Shown one piece after another: positions 24,629-33,468 of a stretch of 64,000 nt of DNA. How positions within the stretch are numbered: position 1 is the first letter of the stretch; each line of letters starts with the position of its first letter. The notes beneath the pieces are model-generated. The model was not told where the DNA came from. It saw nothing but the letters and a program-made list of their open reading frames with translations, and did no database searches. The stretch is from Rhizobium sp. Root1212. Lineage in GTDB: Bacteria; Pseudomonadota; Alphaproteobacteria; Rhizobiales; Rhizobiaceae. Position numbers and translations under genes: made by a program. The stretch is from contig NZ_LMDA01000004.1 of assembly GCF_001424985.1 (NCBI RefSeq), forward strand, positions 53,271 to 117,270, given 5' to 3'.

Positions 24629-26665
24629 TCAGGAAACTGACCTGCTCTGTCTCGGGTGGTCATTGCGATTTGCCGGAGAAGCACCGGTTGCCAAGTTGCC
24701 CGTGGTCAGATGGCAGCGGATGAACCCGTTAACCGTTGTCTGGATGGGCGGCCTGGTGTCGGCGCAGAGGCTACCGATCTGGCGCGGACAACGGCCGGCA
24801 AGAGGACAGCCGACGCCCGGTGCTGCCATCGAATTCGGGGCGGATGGCGGGCGGGAGACGTAATGGTCTTTTCGAAGGCCCGGTGCGGCTTCCAGCAGCA
24901 TTTCCGTATAGGGGTGCAGCGGTTTGGAAAGCAGCGTGGCGGTGTCGGCGAGCTGCATGAGTTCGCCATGATAGAGCACGGCGACGCGGTCGGCGAATTC
25001 CTGCACCACGGCGAGGTCATGCGAGATGAACAGCATGGCAACGGCATGCTTTTCCTTGAGGGCGCGCAGCAGCTCGACGATACGCGCCTGCACGGAGACG
25101 TCGAGGGCCGAGAGGATCTCGTCGCAGATCAGGAGTTTTGGATTGACCAGCAGTGCGCGGGCGATTGCGATACGCTGGCGCTCGCCGCCGGAGAGTTGTT
25201 CGGGAAAACGATCGAGATAACCGGCATGCAGGCCGACATTGTCGAGCACGGTTTCCAGCGCCTTCTCATCGACCTCTATGCCAAAATGATCGATCGGGCG
25301 CGCCAGGATCGCGCGGATGCGGCGGCGCGGATTGAGCGAGGCGTCCGGGTTCTGGAAGATGTACTGGATCTGTCGCAGTTCCTCGACGGAACGGTCCTTC
25401 AGAGCCGGCGCAAGGGCGGTGCCATCGAGTCTGATGATGCCGGCGCCGGGCGGCAGGCGGCCGCTGATGGCGCGGGCGATCGTCGACTTGCCGCTGCCGG
25501 ATTCGCCGACCAGTGCCAACACCTCGCCGGTCCGCAGGTCGAGATCGATATCGCGCACCACGGCGGGGCTCGCGCGGTCGAGCAGCCGGTCGAACAGGCC
25601 GGGGCGTGTATAGGAGAGGGAGAGGTTGGCGACCGAGAGCAGGCGCGCCGGCGCTTCGGCGGTCTTTTCCTCCCCGCGCTTCACCAGGACGGGGAAATGC
25701 GGTGCCACGGCCTCGCGCCAGCGCATGCAGGCGACGGCACGGGCCTCCGCGACCGGTTCGAGCGTCTGCGGCGTGGTACGACAGGCGGTGGTGGCGAAAT
25801 CGCAGCGCGGCTCGAACTTGCAGCCCGTCGATATCTGGTCGCGACGCAGCACGCCGCGCAGGCCTCGGCCGGGCCGAGCCGCGCCGTCGATGGTGGGGAT
25901 GGAAGCGATCAGGCCGCGCGAATAGGGGTGCGCCGGGGCTGAAAGCAGCTTTTCGCAGGGCGCGACCTCCACGAGCTGGCCGGCATACATGACGCCGACG
26001 CGGTCGGCGATCTGGGCGAGCAAGGCGAGGTCGTGGGTGACATAGAGCATGGCCATGCCGATACGGACGCGCAGGTCGGCGAGGAGCTGGACGATCTGGC
26101 GCTGGGTGGTGACGTCGAGGCCCGTTGTGGGTTCGTCCAGCACCAGCAGGTCGGGATTGCAGGCGACGGCCATGGCGATCGTCACGCGCTGCTGCTGGCC
26201 GCCAGAAAGTTCGTGCGGGTAGCGGTGGCCGACATCGGGTAGGCCGACCAGAGCGAAAAGCTCGACGATGCGGGTCTCCATGGCCATGTCCTCCGGCAGC
26301 GCCTTGTGCGTGGCAATCATCTCGCGGATTTGCGCGCCGACGCGCATGCCGGGGCTGAGCGATGTCGTCGGGTTCTGCGGGACGAGGGCGATGCGCTTGC
26401 CGCGCAGGCGCGTCAGCGCGGCGGCGTCGAGTTTCAGGAGGTCGGTACCGTCGAAGAGGACCTCGCCGGTCTGCACCAGGCTGTTGATCGTGCCGTAGCC
26501 GAGCAGCCGGTAGGCGACGGTGGACTTGCCGCAGCCGGATTCCCCGACGAGGCCGAAGGCTTCGCCGCGGGCGATCTCGAAGGAGACGCCCTGCACGACG
26601 TTGGTCCACCCGGCCGTGCCGCCATAAGCGATGTTGAGATTGCGGACTTCGATGAGTTTCTTCAT
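24629..26665 (-). CDS. peptide/nickel-type ABC transporter ATPase, DppD-DppF fusion
   Basis: 678 residues from the ATG at 26665 ([16 protein letters not shown]). It has two complete ABC domains. The first: Walker [10 protein letters not shown] (about 44-52), signature LSGGQQQR, Walker [13 protein letters not shown]. The second: Walker [10 protein letters not shown], signature LSGGERQR, Walker [13 protein letters not shown]. The first half carries the Cys-containing tail ([14 protein letters not shown]) usual in oligopeptide ATPases. It energises the permeases encoded directly upstream. Oligopeptide transporters usually have two separate ATPases, so the fusion replaces both. Confidence 0.93.
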   Translation of the reverse strand: MKKLIEVRNLNIAYGGTAGWTNVVQGVSFEIARGEAFGLVGESGCGKSTVAYRLLGYGTINSLVQTGEVLFDGTDLLKLDAAALTRLRGKRIALVPQNPTTSLSPGMRVGAQIREMIATHKALPEDMAMETRIVELFALVGLPDVGHRYPHELSGGQQQRVTIAMAVACNPDLLVLDEPTTGLDVTTQRQIVQLLADLRVRIGMAMLYVTHDLALLAQIADRVGVMYAGQLVEVAPCEKLLSAPAHPYSRGLIASIPTIDGAARPGRGLRGVLRRDQISTGCKFEPRCDFATTACRTTPQTLEPVAEARAVACMRWREAVAPHFPVLVKRGEEKTAEAPARLLSVANLSLSYTRPGLFDRLLDRASPAVVRDIDLDLRTGEVLALVGESGSGKSTIARAISGRLPPGAGIIRLDGTALAPALKDRSVEELRQIQYIFQNPDASLNPRRRIRAILARPIDHFGIEVDEKALETVLDNVGLHAGYLDRFPEQLSGGERQRIAIARALLVNPKLLICDEILSALDVSVQARIVELLRALKEKHAVAMLFISHDLAVVQEFADRVAVLYHGELMQLADTATLLSKPLHPYTEMLLEAAPGLRKDHYVSRPPSAPNSMAAPGVGCPLAGRCPRQIGSLCADTRPPIQTTVNGFIRCHLTTGNLATGASPANRNDHPRQSRSVS

Positions 26666-26669
26666 GGTT

Positions 26670-27548
26670 TTACGCTCCCGCGACAGGCCGCTGGCCGAGC
26701 ATGCGCGACAGGCCGTCGGTGAAAAGGTTGAATCCGATGACGAGGGAGGCAAGGCCGAGGCCCGGCCCGAAGACCGTCACGGGGGAGGCGATCAAGAGGT
26801 TGCGGTTCTCGCTGATCATCAGGCCCCATTCCGGTGTCGGCGGGCGGATGCCGAAACCGAGGAAGCCGAGTGCCCCGATGAGGATCGGCGCATAGCTGAG
26901 GCGCAGCGAGAATTCGACGAGCAGCACGTTGGCGGCGTTCGGCAGGATTTCCCGGAAGACGATCGACCAGGTGCCTTCGCCGCGCAGTTCGGCGACGGCG
27001 ACATATTCGCGCGTTGCGATCTCCATGGCGGCGGCCCGCGCGATGCGGGTGATGCGCGGCGCATAGACGAGGCCGACGACGAAGACGATGAGCACGGGCG
27101 CGCCGGCAAGTGCCGGGCCGGCGGCGATGATCATCACCAAAGCCAGCGCCAGGAAAGGAATGCTGATCATCGCCTCGACAACGCGCTGGGTGACCGCGTC
27201 GAACCAGCCACCGACATAGCCGGAAAGGAGGCCGAGCGCCGTGCCGGCGACCATGCCGAGGATCGTGCCGGCAAAGGAGAGCAGCAGCACGATATGCGCG
27301 CCGTGCATGAAGCGGCTGAAGACGTCGCGGCCGATCTGGTCGAGGCCCATGGGATGGTCCCAGGAGATGCCTGACAGCGGCAAGCCCGCCCCCATTTCGG
27401 CAAAGCCATAGGGGGTCCAGACGGCGCCGATGATGGCGAAGAGCGCATGGGCGGCGAGGATGACCGCGCCGACCTTGAACGGGCCGGGCGTCGCGCGCCA
27501 GCGGTCGGTGTTGAAACGCCGGGACGGGGTGGAGGTGCCTGATGTCAT
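26670..27548 (-). CDS. ABC transporter permease, DppC type
   Basis: 292 residues with six membrane segments. An N-terminal OppC_N-like region is followed by the binding-protein-dependent permease domain. The EAA loop reads EYVAVAELRGEGTWSIVFREILPN, the ATPase contact site. The start overlaps the DppB stop by four bases and its end lies 4 bases before the ATPase start. Confidence 0.93.
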   Translation of the reverse strand: MTSGTSTPSRRFNTDRWRATPGPFKVGAVILAAHALFAIIGAVWTPYGFAEMGAGLPLSGISWDHPMGLDQIGRDVFSRFMHGAHIVLLLSFAGTILGMVAGTALGLLSGYVGGWFDAVTQRVVEAMISIPFLALALVMIIAAGPALAGAPVLIVFVVGLVYAPRITRIARAAAMEIATREYVAVAELRGEGTWSIVFREILPNAANVLLVEFSLRLSYAPILIGALGFLGFGIRPPTPEWGLMISENRNLLIASPVTVFGPGLGLASLVIGFNLFTDGLSRMLGQRPVAGA

Positions 27549-28498
27549 CGGCTGGTCCTCAGGCGCGGTTGGAGCAGGACGGCAAGCACATCCGCCACGA
27601 GATTGGCTGCGACATAGACGGCGGCGCTGATCATCACGGTCGCCTTGATGAGCGGAATGTCGCGCAATTGCAGCGCGTCAATCAGCAGCGTGCCGAAGCC
27701 GGGATAGGAGAAGACCCGTTCCACGATGACGACCCCACCGATGAGGAAACCGAGATTGAGCGCGGTGACGTTCAGCGCGGGCACGATGGCGTTCGGCAAA
27801 GCATGGCGGAAGAGAACGGCGCGCGGGCGCAGTCCCTTCAGTTCCGCCAGGCGCACATAGTCGGAGCGCAGCACCTCGATCAGGCTGTCGCGCAACACGC
27901 GGATGGCATAGACGGCCATCATGATGGCGAGCGTCACGGCCGGTAGCACCATGACGCGCAGCATCTCCGGCCAGGTGCTGTTTTCCGATATGGTCGCGAG
28001 CGCCGGCAGGATCGGCACGGCGACGGCGAAGAGGAAGAGCAGCATCGTCGCCAGAAGGAAATCCGGCAGCGAGAGCAGGAGCAGCGTGATGACGGAGATG
28101 ACGTTGTCGATCGCCTTGCCGCGGTTCACGGCCTGGATGATCGCCGGAACGAGCGCCAGCACGAGATAGAGGATGAAGGCGAAAAACGAGAGCAGCAGGG
28201 TGTTGACGATGCGCGGGCCGAGCACGTCGGCGATCGGCCGGCCGGTGGCGATGGAGGTGCCGAGATCGCCGCGCAGGAAATCGCCGAGCCACTGGAAGTA
28301 ACGCACGAGGGCGGGCTGGTCGAGATGGAGCTGGCTGCGCAGCACCTCCAGCGCCTTGGCGGTGGCCTCGCGGCCGAGGATTCGGGTGGCGACATCACCC
28401 GGCAGGGCTTCCAGAATCAGGAAGATCAGGATCGAGACGAGGAGGAGCGTCAGGGCCGACAACAGGATTCGGCTGGCGAGAAGACGGAAAATGCTCAT
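27545..28498 (-). CDS. ABC transporter permease, DppB type
   Basis: 317 residues from the ATG at 28498, which overlaps the cupin stop as ATGA. MSIFRLLASRILLSALTLLL, then LPGDVATRILG, is the usual DppB N-terminus. The EAA loop is SDYVRLAELKGLRPRAVLFRHALPNA. With the DppC-like protein it forms the membrane channel of the importer. Confidence 0.93.
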   Translation of the reverse strand: MSIFRLLASRILLSALTLLLVSILIFLILEALPGDVATRILGREATAKALEVLRSQLHLDQPALVRYFQWLGDFLRGDLGTSIATGRPIADVLGPRIVNTLLLSFFAFILYLVLALVPAIIQAVNRGKAIDNVISVITLLLLSLPDFLLATMLLFLFAVAVPILPALATISENSTWPEMLRVMVLPAVTLAIMMAVYAIRVLRDSLIEVLRSDYVRLAELKGLRPRAVLFRHALPNAIVPALNVTALNLGFLIGGVVIVERVFSYPGFGTLLIDALQLRDIPLIKATVMISAAVYVAANLVADVLAVLLQPRLRTSR

Positions 28499-29166
28499 AG
28501 CGCATCGAGCCCCAGGGAGGAGAGGGCGGCCTCCGCCGTCACGGCATCGGGAATGAAGGCGGCGTCGGTGTCGAGATCGCCCTCCCAGATGTAGAGCAGC
28601 ACGAGCGGCCGGTCCGCCGAGAGCGTCGCATGCGGCAACCATGGCGGATGGTGGATGATGGCTTCCGTGCCGTGGCCGACCCAGTCCGCCTCGCCCGCTC
28701 GCCAGAAAGACGGGCCGGTGAGGGTGTAGTAGAGTTCGTCGGCGGGATGGTGATGAAGCGGATAGTAGGTCTTCGGTCCCAGAAACATCAGGCCGAAGGC
28801 GATATGAGGGTCGCGGATCAGCGCCGGCGGGCCCCCCTCCGGGCCGCAGATGACGCCGTAGCCGTAGTTCTCTCCGAAGTCGCGGCTCGGCGGACTGGCG
28901 AGGTAACTCTTGCTGCGGGTGATGTGAAGGGCGGGCAGCAGATCGGCGAGCGCCTGGGCGAGCGGCGCATGCGCCGTGTGTTCGGCAAGCTCAGCCTCGC
29001 AGGCCGCCTGGATCGGCACGCGGGCGGACGCCGCATCGATCATCGGCGGCATTTGCTTTGCCAGCCGGCGCAGGCGGACGGCGTGGGATCGGGATACGGT
29101 GCGCGTATCGCGGTCGAGCGCATCGGCGAAACAGCCGAGAAAGGTTTCGAGAGCGGTGTTGTTCAT
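28495..29166 (-). CDS. DMSP-lyase-like cupin enzyme
   Basis: 223 residues from the ATG at 29166. The C-terminal half is a cupin with the metal motif YYPLHHHPADELYYTLTG (His-x-His-x4-Glu set) and a second motif HHPPWLPHATLS. Length and motifs match the DMSP lyase family (DddL/DddW-like), which cleaves dimethylsulfoniopropionate to DMS and acrylate. Many members in soil bacteria have unknown substrates. There is no signal peptide, so it acts in the cytoplasm on whatever the surrounding importer brings in. It sits between the binding-protein and permease genes of that importer. I rate the family well and the substrate poorly. Confidence 0.68.
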   Translation of the reverse strand: MNNTALETFLGCFADALDRDTRTVSRSHAVRLRRLAKQMPPMIDAASARVPIQAACEAELAEHTAHAPLAQALADLLPALHITRSKSYLASPPSRDFGENYGYGVICGPEGGPPALIRDPHIAFGLMFLGPKTYYPLHHHPADELYYTLTGPSFWRAGEADWVGHGTEAIIHHPPWLPHATLSADRPLVLLYIWEGDLDTDAAFIPDAVTAEAALSSLGLDAL

Positions 29167-29180
29167 GCAGATGTCCTCTT

Positions 29181-29203
29181 CCACGGGGCGGTGCGCCCCG
29201 TGG
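29181..29203 (-). terminator. hairpin between binding-protein and cupin genes
   Basis: Perfect 10-base stem CCACGGGGCG / CGCCCCGTGG with a GTG loop. It lies between the binding-protein stop and the cupin start. Such structures commonly raise binding-protein mRNA relative to the rest of an ABC operon. Confidence 0.65.
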
Positions 29204-29236
29204 ATGCGGGTGGTCTCGGGAGGAGGAAGGGGTGGT

Positions 29237-30760
29237 TTATTCGCCGCAGGCCAGTTCGGCGTAGTCGATGCGGTTGACGTCGACATTCGGCGTGTAGCCG
29301 GTGCACCCCTTGCGCAGGCCCGCGACGACGGAGGTGAAGACCGGCAGGATCATGCCGCCTTCATCGGCGACGACGCGCTGGGCCTGGCGGTAAAGGTCAT
29401 TGCGCTGGGTCTCGTCGGCCGTCTGGCCGGCCTTGACGACGAGCGCGTCGAAATCATCGCGTTTCCAGTGCGTTTCGTTCCATTCCGATTTGCTGTTCAG
29501 CGACAGCGTCAGGGCTTCGGCCGGCGGGCGCGCGCTGGTATAGGAGATGACGGCCGGTTTCTTCAGCCAGATCGTGTCCCAATAGCCCTCGGCCGGCGAG
29601 GTGATGACGTTGACGCGGATGCCGGCGGGCGCGCCCATCTGGGCGTAGACTTGCGCGAGCAACATCATGCCCGGATAGGAATCCGAGGTGTAGAGGTCGA
29701 AATCGATGCCGTCGGCATGGCCGGCTTCCGCCAGCAGCGCCTTCGCCTTCTCGATATCGGCCGTCTTTGCCGGTGTGCCGAGGCCGAGCGGCGAGGAGAG
29801 CGGGATCGGTGTATCGGCCCCGACCTCGCCATAACCGAGCAGCACCGTGTCGAGGATCTTCTGGCGGTCCATCACCAGCTTCATCGCCTCGCGGACCTTG
29901 ACGTTGTCGAAGGGCGGCGTGTCGGTCCAGACGGCAAGGTAGAGCGAGGTTGCGCCGGGCGTCGCGACAAGCTCGACGGCGGGATTGTCCTTCAGCGTAA
30001 TGAGGCTTGCCGGATCGACGGTCAGCGACAGATCGACCGTACCCGAGAGCAGCGCGGAAAGGCGTGAGGTCGGCTCCAGGCTGGTGGTGATCTCTAGGCA
30101 TTCGGCCTTCGGCAGGCCGGCGCGCCAATAGGAGGGATTGCGCCGCATCACGCGCACGGCGCCGTTGATGGTAAAGGTCTCCTGCAGGAACGGCCCGGTA
30201 CCATTGCCCTTCATGCGCAGGTCTTCGGCCTTGGCGCTGTCAGGCACCATCAGCGCATATTTGGTCGCGATCAGCATCGGCAATTCCACGACGGGCTGCC
30301 TCACCTTGAAGCGCACCGTATGGTCGTCGACGGCCGTAATGCCATCGGCATCGAGGAAGGCGAGTGTCGAAAAACCGCCCGGAGAGACGGCGGGATCGAG
30401 CAGACGGCGATAGGAGTAAACGACGTCCCTGGCGTCGAAATCCGAACCGTCGTGGAATTTCACGCCCTTTCGCAGGTGAAAGGTCCATTCTGTCGCATCG
30501 GCGTTGGATTCCCAGGATTCGGCAAGCACCGGCACAGGCTGCATCGTGTTGCTTCGGTCGACCAGCGGCTCGTAGACAGAGCGGATATGATAGACGCTGT
30601 CCGTGCCGATCAGCGCGGCCGGGTCCATGGTCTGTTTCTCGCCGTCGGATTCATAGCCGAGCACGCGAACGCAGCCCTGCTGCGCAAGCGCCGGCGTCGA
30701 AAGCGCAGAGGCGCTCATGGCCACGGCGAGCGCCGTGCCCTTCAGAAGATGTCTCTTCAT
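29237..30760 (-). CDS. ABC transporter substrate-binding protein, DppA/OppA type
   Basis: 507 residues with a signal peptide (about 1-26, cut after ALAQ). The family 5 binding-protein profile is clear: [54 protein letters not shown], and [15 protein letters not shown]. It captures a peptide-like or opine-like solute in the periplasm. It is the first gene of the minus-strand importer operon, divergent from a LysR gene. Confidence 0.93.
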   Translation of the reverse strand: MKRHLLKGTALAVAMSASALSTPALAQQGCVRVLGYESDGEKQTMDPAALIGTDSVYHIRSVYEPLVDRSNTMQPVPVLAESWESNADATEWTFHLRKGVKFHDGSDFDARDVVYSYRRLLDPAVSPGGFSTLAFLDADGITAVDDHTVRFKVRQPVVELPMLIATKYALMVPDSAKAEDLRMKGNGTGPFLQETFTINGAVRVMRRNPSYWRAGLPKAECLEITTSLEPTSRLSALLSGTVDLSLTVDPASLITLKDNPAVELVATPGATSLYLAVWTDTPPFDNVKVREAMKLVMDRQKILDTVLLGYGEVGADTPIPLSSPLGLGTPAKTADIEKAKALLAEAGHADGIDFDLYTSDSYPGMMLLAQVYAQMGAPAGIRVNVITSPAEGYWDTIWLKKPAVISYTSARPPAEALTLSLNSKSEWNETHWKRDDFDALVVKAGQTADETQRNDLYRQAQRVVADEGGMILPVFTSVVAGLRKGCTGYTPNVDVNRIDYAELACGE

Positions 30761-30837
30761 TTCGGTTCCCCATTTTTGGATTATGCCCGAGTATGAAAAG
30801 ACGCCTGCTGCCTTGCAAACGATTAGAATTAACGTCT

Positions 30838-30856
30838 ACATGAGTAAAATTCATGT
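30838..30856 (+). promoter_or_regulatory. LysR-type dyad in the divergent promoter region
   Basis: ACATGA-N7-TCATGT, a perfect 6-base dyad that contains a T-N11-A LysR box. It lies 12 bases upstream of the LysR ATG and between the two divergent genes. It is the likely site where the regulator acts on itself and on the Dpp-type operon. Confidence 0.55.
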
Positions 30857-30868
30857 GGGTTCGTGAGC

Positions 30869-31747
30869 ATGGTCCGCCGCACATTGCCTCCCCTGACGAC
30901 GTTGAGGGCCTTCGAGGCAGCGGCGCGGCTTTTAAGCTTCAAGGCGGCGGCCGAGGAGCTCCGCGTCACGCAATCCGCCATCAGTCATCAAGTCGCCTCG
31001 CTGGAGCGCAATCTCGGCACGCCGCTGTTCCTGCGGCTGCCCGGCCGCGTGGAGTTGAGTGAGGCGGGAACGGTCTATTTTCCCGTTGTGCAGGACGCGC
31101 TCGACCGGATCGCGCTGACCACGGATCTTATCCGCCAGACGAACACGCCAACATCGCTGACGGTACAGGTTTACGTCACGGTCGCCGTGCGATGGTTGAT
31201 CCCAAGGCTCCAGACGTTCAAGGGGGCGTTTCCCGAGGTCGCCGTGAACCTCGATGCGAGCCTCCTCGACTGGGAATTCAATCCGGACCGCGCCGATATC
31301 GGCTTCATCTATACGCGCACGCCGAACCGGCCGAACCTGACCTATACGCTACTGCGCCGGGAACGGCTTGTCGGCGTCTGTTCGCCTGCTATCGCCCGAG
31401 CCATCAAATCGCCGGAGGACCTGCGGCATTTCTCCTTCCTGGCTGTCAGCGGTACCAGCGAGGACGCCGCAACATGGGTCGCCAGCGTTGGTGCGACCGG
31501 CATTTCTCAAAAATCCTCGCCACTCTTCGACAGCAACCTGCTCGCTATCGAGGCGGCGGTCAGCGGACAGGGAATGGTGGTCGTGCCACATTTCCTGGTC
31601 GAGGCGGATCTCGCTGCCGGTACCCTCGTTACCCCGCTTGCCTCCGATGCCATGCAGTCAGGCGGATGGTATCTCGTCCACCAGGAGCGGAGGGGTAACG
31701 AGAAGGCCATGCGCAAATTCCTGCAGTGGATCCAGGAGTTGAAATAA
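30869..31747 (+). CDS. LysR-family regulator, GcvA-like
   Basis: 292 residues from the ATG at 30869 (a GTG six bases upstream is also possible). The DNA-binding domain is PPLTTLRAFEAAARLLSFKAAAEELRVTQSAISHQVASLERNLGTPLF, the GcvA/AmpR-like subgroup. The effector domain includes DIGFIYTRTPNRPNLTYTLL. It is divergent from the dipeptide-type importer and DMSP-lyase-like gene, which it probably controls. Confidence 0.92.
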   Translation: MVRRTLPPLTTLRAFEAAARLLSFKAAAEELRVTQSAISHQVASLERNLGTPLFLRLPGRVELSEAGTVYFPVVQDALDRIALTTDLIRQTNTPTSLTVQVYVTVAVRWLIPRLQTFKGAFPEVAVNLDASLLDWEFNPDRADIGFIYTRTPNRPNLTYTLLRRERLVGVCSPAIARAIKSPEDLRHFSFLAVSGTSEDAATWVASVGATGISQKSSPLFDSNLLAIEAAVSGQGMVVVPHFLVEADLAAGTLVTPLASDAMQSGGWYLVHQERRGNEKAMRKFLQWIQELK

Positions 31748-31779
31748 CTTCCACCAGATCGAAACTCCAAACGCGAAAA

Positions 31780-31807
31780 CGGCCCGCAACGGTCGCGTTG
31801 CGGGCCG
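31780..31807 (+). terminator. hairpin after the LysR gene
   Basis: Perfect 11-base stem CGGCCCGCAAC / GTTGCGGGCCG with a 6-base loop, about 33 bases after the LysR stop. No T-run follows on the plus strand. Confidence 0.6.
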
Positions 31808-31924
31808 AAAGCTCGAAGCCTTGCCGGGCGAAATCAGTTCGTCAGCGCAACGGATTGCCCGGGAGAGGGGCGGGCAATCCCATAATCACATCTCATTCAT
31901 AGCTGCAGGCCATGCTTGAATGTT

Positions 31925-31957
31925 TTGAACACGTGTGCAATATGAGCGCGTGTTCAA
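31925..31957 (+). promoter_or_regulatory. two adjacent LacI-type operator candidates
   Basis: TTGAACACGTGTGCAA (31925-31940) is palindromic at 14 of 16 positions (seven of eight base pairs) around a central CG. One base later comes ATGAGCGCGTGTTCAA (31942-31957), which shares CGTGT and the outer TCAA/GCAA form. A TATGAT -10-like hexamer follows at 31962. A closely related site occurs at 38072 in front of the ABC genes. The LacI regulator at 36900-37886 is the likely reader. Confidence 0.65.
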
Positions 31958-31978
31958 AATTTATGATGGTATTCTCGC

Positions 31979-32815
31979 ATGGCTTCGATGCTTTACCCTG
32001 ATACGCTGTCAGCGCGCGCTGATCTCTGCCGCCACATCATCCGCTCCGCGGGAGAGCTTGTCCTCAAAGGGTTTCGCGAAGGCACGCAAAGCTATTCGAT
32101 GAAAGGTCCGCAGGATTTCCTAACCGCGACGGACGCGGCCTCGGAGGCGCATATTCGAACCCTGATTGCGGCACATTTCCCGGACGACAGTTTTTTCGGC
32201 GAAGAGGGCGGCGGTGTGATCGGTGAGCGTGTCTGGGTCGTCGATCCCGTGGATGGCACGGCGAATTTTGCCCGCGGCATTCCCCATTTCTGCATCTCCA
32301 TCGCCTATGTCGACAACGGGCGCACCGAGATTGGTGCCATCTACAATCCCGCGCTCGACGAACTCTATTTCGCCCGCCGCGGCGAAGGCGCGACGCGCAA
32401 TGGCGTGCCGATCCGGGTTGCAAGCACCGAACGCTTCGATGCCGCCTCTATCGAAATGGGATGGTCGACCCGCGTGCCGAACGCGACCTATCTCGATGTC
32501 GTCAAGAACCTGCTCGACATGGGCACTAATGTCCGCCGCGCCGGTTCCGGCGCACTGGCGCTTGCCTATGTCGCCGACGGCCGCTCGGATGGTTACATCG
32601 AGCTGCACATGAACTCCTGGGATTGCCTGGCCGGTCTCTTGCTTGTCAGCGAAGCCGGTGGCGATGTCTGCCCATTCCTCCAGATCGGCAGTTTGAAGGA
32701 GGGTGGGCCGGTGCTCGCCGCCGCGGCTGGCGTGGCGAAGGGGATCAGCCAGGCGTCGAACGTACCGCTTGCCGTGCAGGATGTATCTAGCCAGCTGCAG
32801 GCGGTATCGGTCTAA
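31979..32815 (+). CDS. inositol-monophosphatase-family phosphatase (first copy)
   Basis: 278 residues. The Mg-dependent IMPase/FBPase active site is complete: GEEGGG with Glu75-Glu76, DPVDGTANF starting at Asp89, and WDCLAGLLL near the C-terminus. The family hydrolyses phosphomonoesters such as myo-inositol phosphate, sugar bisphosphates or histidinol phosphate. It is cytoplasmic. It is the first gene of the phosphatase operon directly behind the twin operators, followed by a Cys-phosphatase gene after 50 bases. A second family member is at 44889-45806. Confidence 0.9.
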   Translation: MASMLYPDTLSARADLCRHIIRSAGELVLKGFREGTQSYSMKGPQDFLTATDAASEAHIRTLIAAHFPDDSFFGEEGGGVIGERVWVVDPVDGTANFARGIPHFCISIAYVDNGRTEIGAIYNPALDELYFARRGEGATRNGVPIRVASTERFDAASIEMGWSTRVPNATYLDVVKNLLDMGTNVRRAGSGALALAYVADGRSDGYIELHMNSWDCLAGLLLVSEAGGDVCPFLQIGSLKEGGPVLAAAAGVAKGISQASNVPLAVQDVSSQLQAVSV

Positions 32816-32865
32816 GGTTTGAGAAGCGCGCTTCGCGAAGAAAGCGCCTGTGTGGAGAAGTGGAA

Positions 32866-33468
32866 ATGGATGGCCCCGTTTATGCCCGGCCTGCAATCAG
32901 CCTGATCGCTGAGGGTCTCGGCCCACACCAGTCGGCAATCTATATCGGCGGCAGCGATGGCGCATGCGATATCGAGTTGCTGCGCCGGCACGGCATTACC
33001 ACCGTGGTCAATTGTGCGGTCAATCTGGATATCAACCTCGTGCCGGACGCGGCAGGCGAGGGCGATCTGCGGGCCAGCGGCTACGGCGACATCCGTTACT
33101 ACAAGCTCGGCCTGATCGATGGCGAAGGTAGCCCGGATACGATGATGCTCGGCGCTTACTACATTCTCGACGGCGCCCTCAGGCAGACGATGCCGAAACG
33201 CGAAACCTATCCCTTTGCCGATGGCGGCAATGTGCTGGTCAATTGCCGCAGCGGCCGCAGCCGCTCGGTTTCGCTGGTCGCGCTCTTCCTGCATAAGCAG
33301 CAGCCACATCTTTACCCCACGCTCGACGACGCGCTGGCCGTAATCCGCGAAAAGAGGGATTTGCGGCCGGACGAATGGTTCGAGACGCCGAAGCCGATGC
33401 TCTATGCCGCGGCCCGCCGCGCTAGCGATTGGATCGACATGATCGACGGCGGAAAGCAAGTGGGATGA
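32866..33468 (+). CDS. dual-specificity/tyrosine-phosphatase-like protein (first copy)
   Basis: 200 residues from the ATG at 32866, with GGAG 9 bases upstream. The Cys-phosphatase loop C-x5-R is present as VNCRSGRSRSVSLVALF, with nucleophile Cys127 and Arg133. A candidate general-acid Asp lies in the LIDGEG loop. HGITTVVNCAVNLD and TLDDAL are further fold features. In its genomic setting the substrate may be a small phosphorylated metabolite rather than a protein. It overlaps the next gene's start and has a paralogue at 45857-46477. Confidence 0.85.
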   Translation: MDGPVYARPAISLIAEGLGPHQSAIYIGGSDGACDIELLRRHGITTVVNCAVNLDINLVPDAAGEGDLRASGYGDIRYYKLGLIDGEGSPDTMMLGAYYILDGALRQTMPKRETYPFADGGNVLVNCRSGRSRSVSLVALFLHKQQPHLYPTLDDALAVIREKRDLRPDEWFETPKPMLYAAARRASDWIDMIDGGKQVG

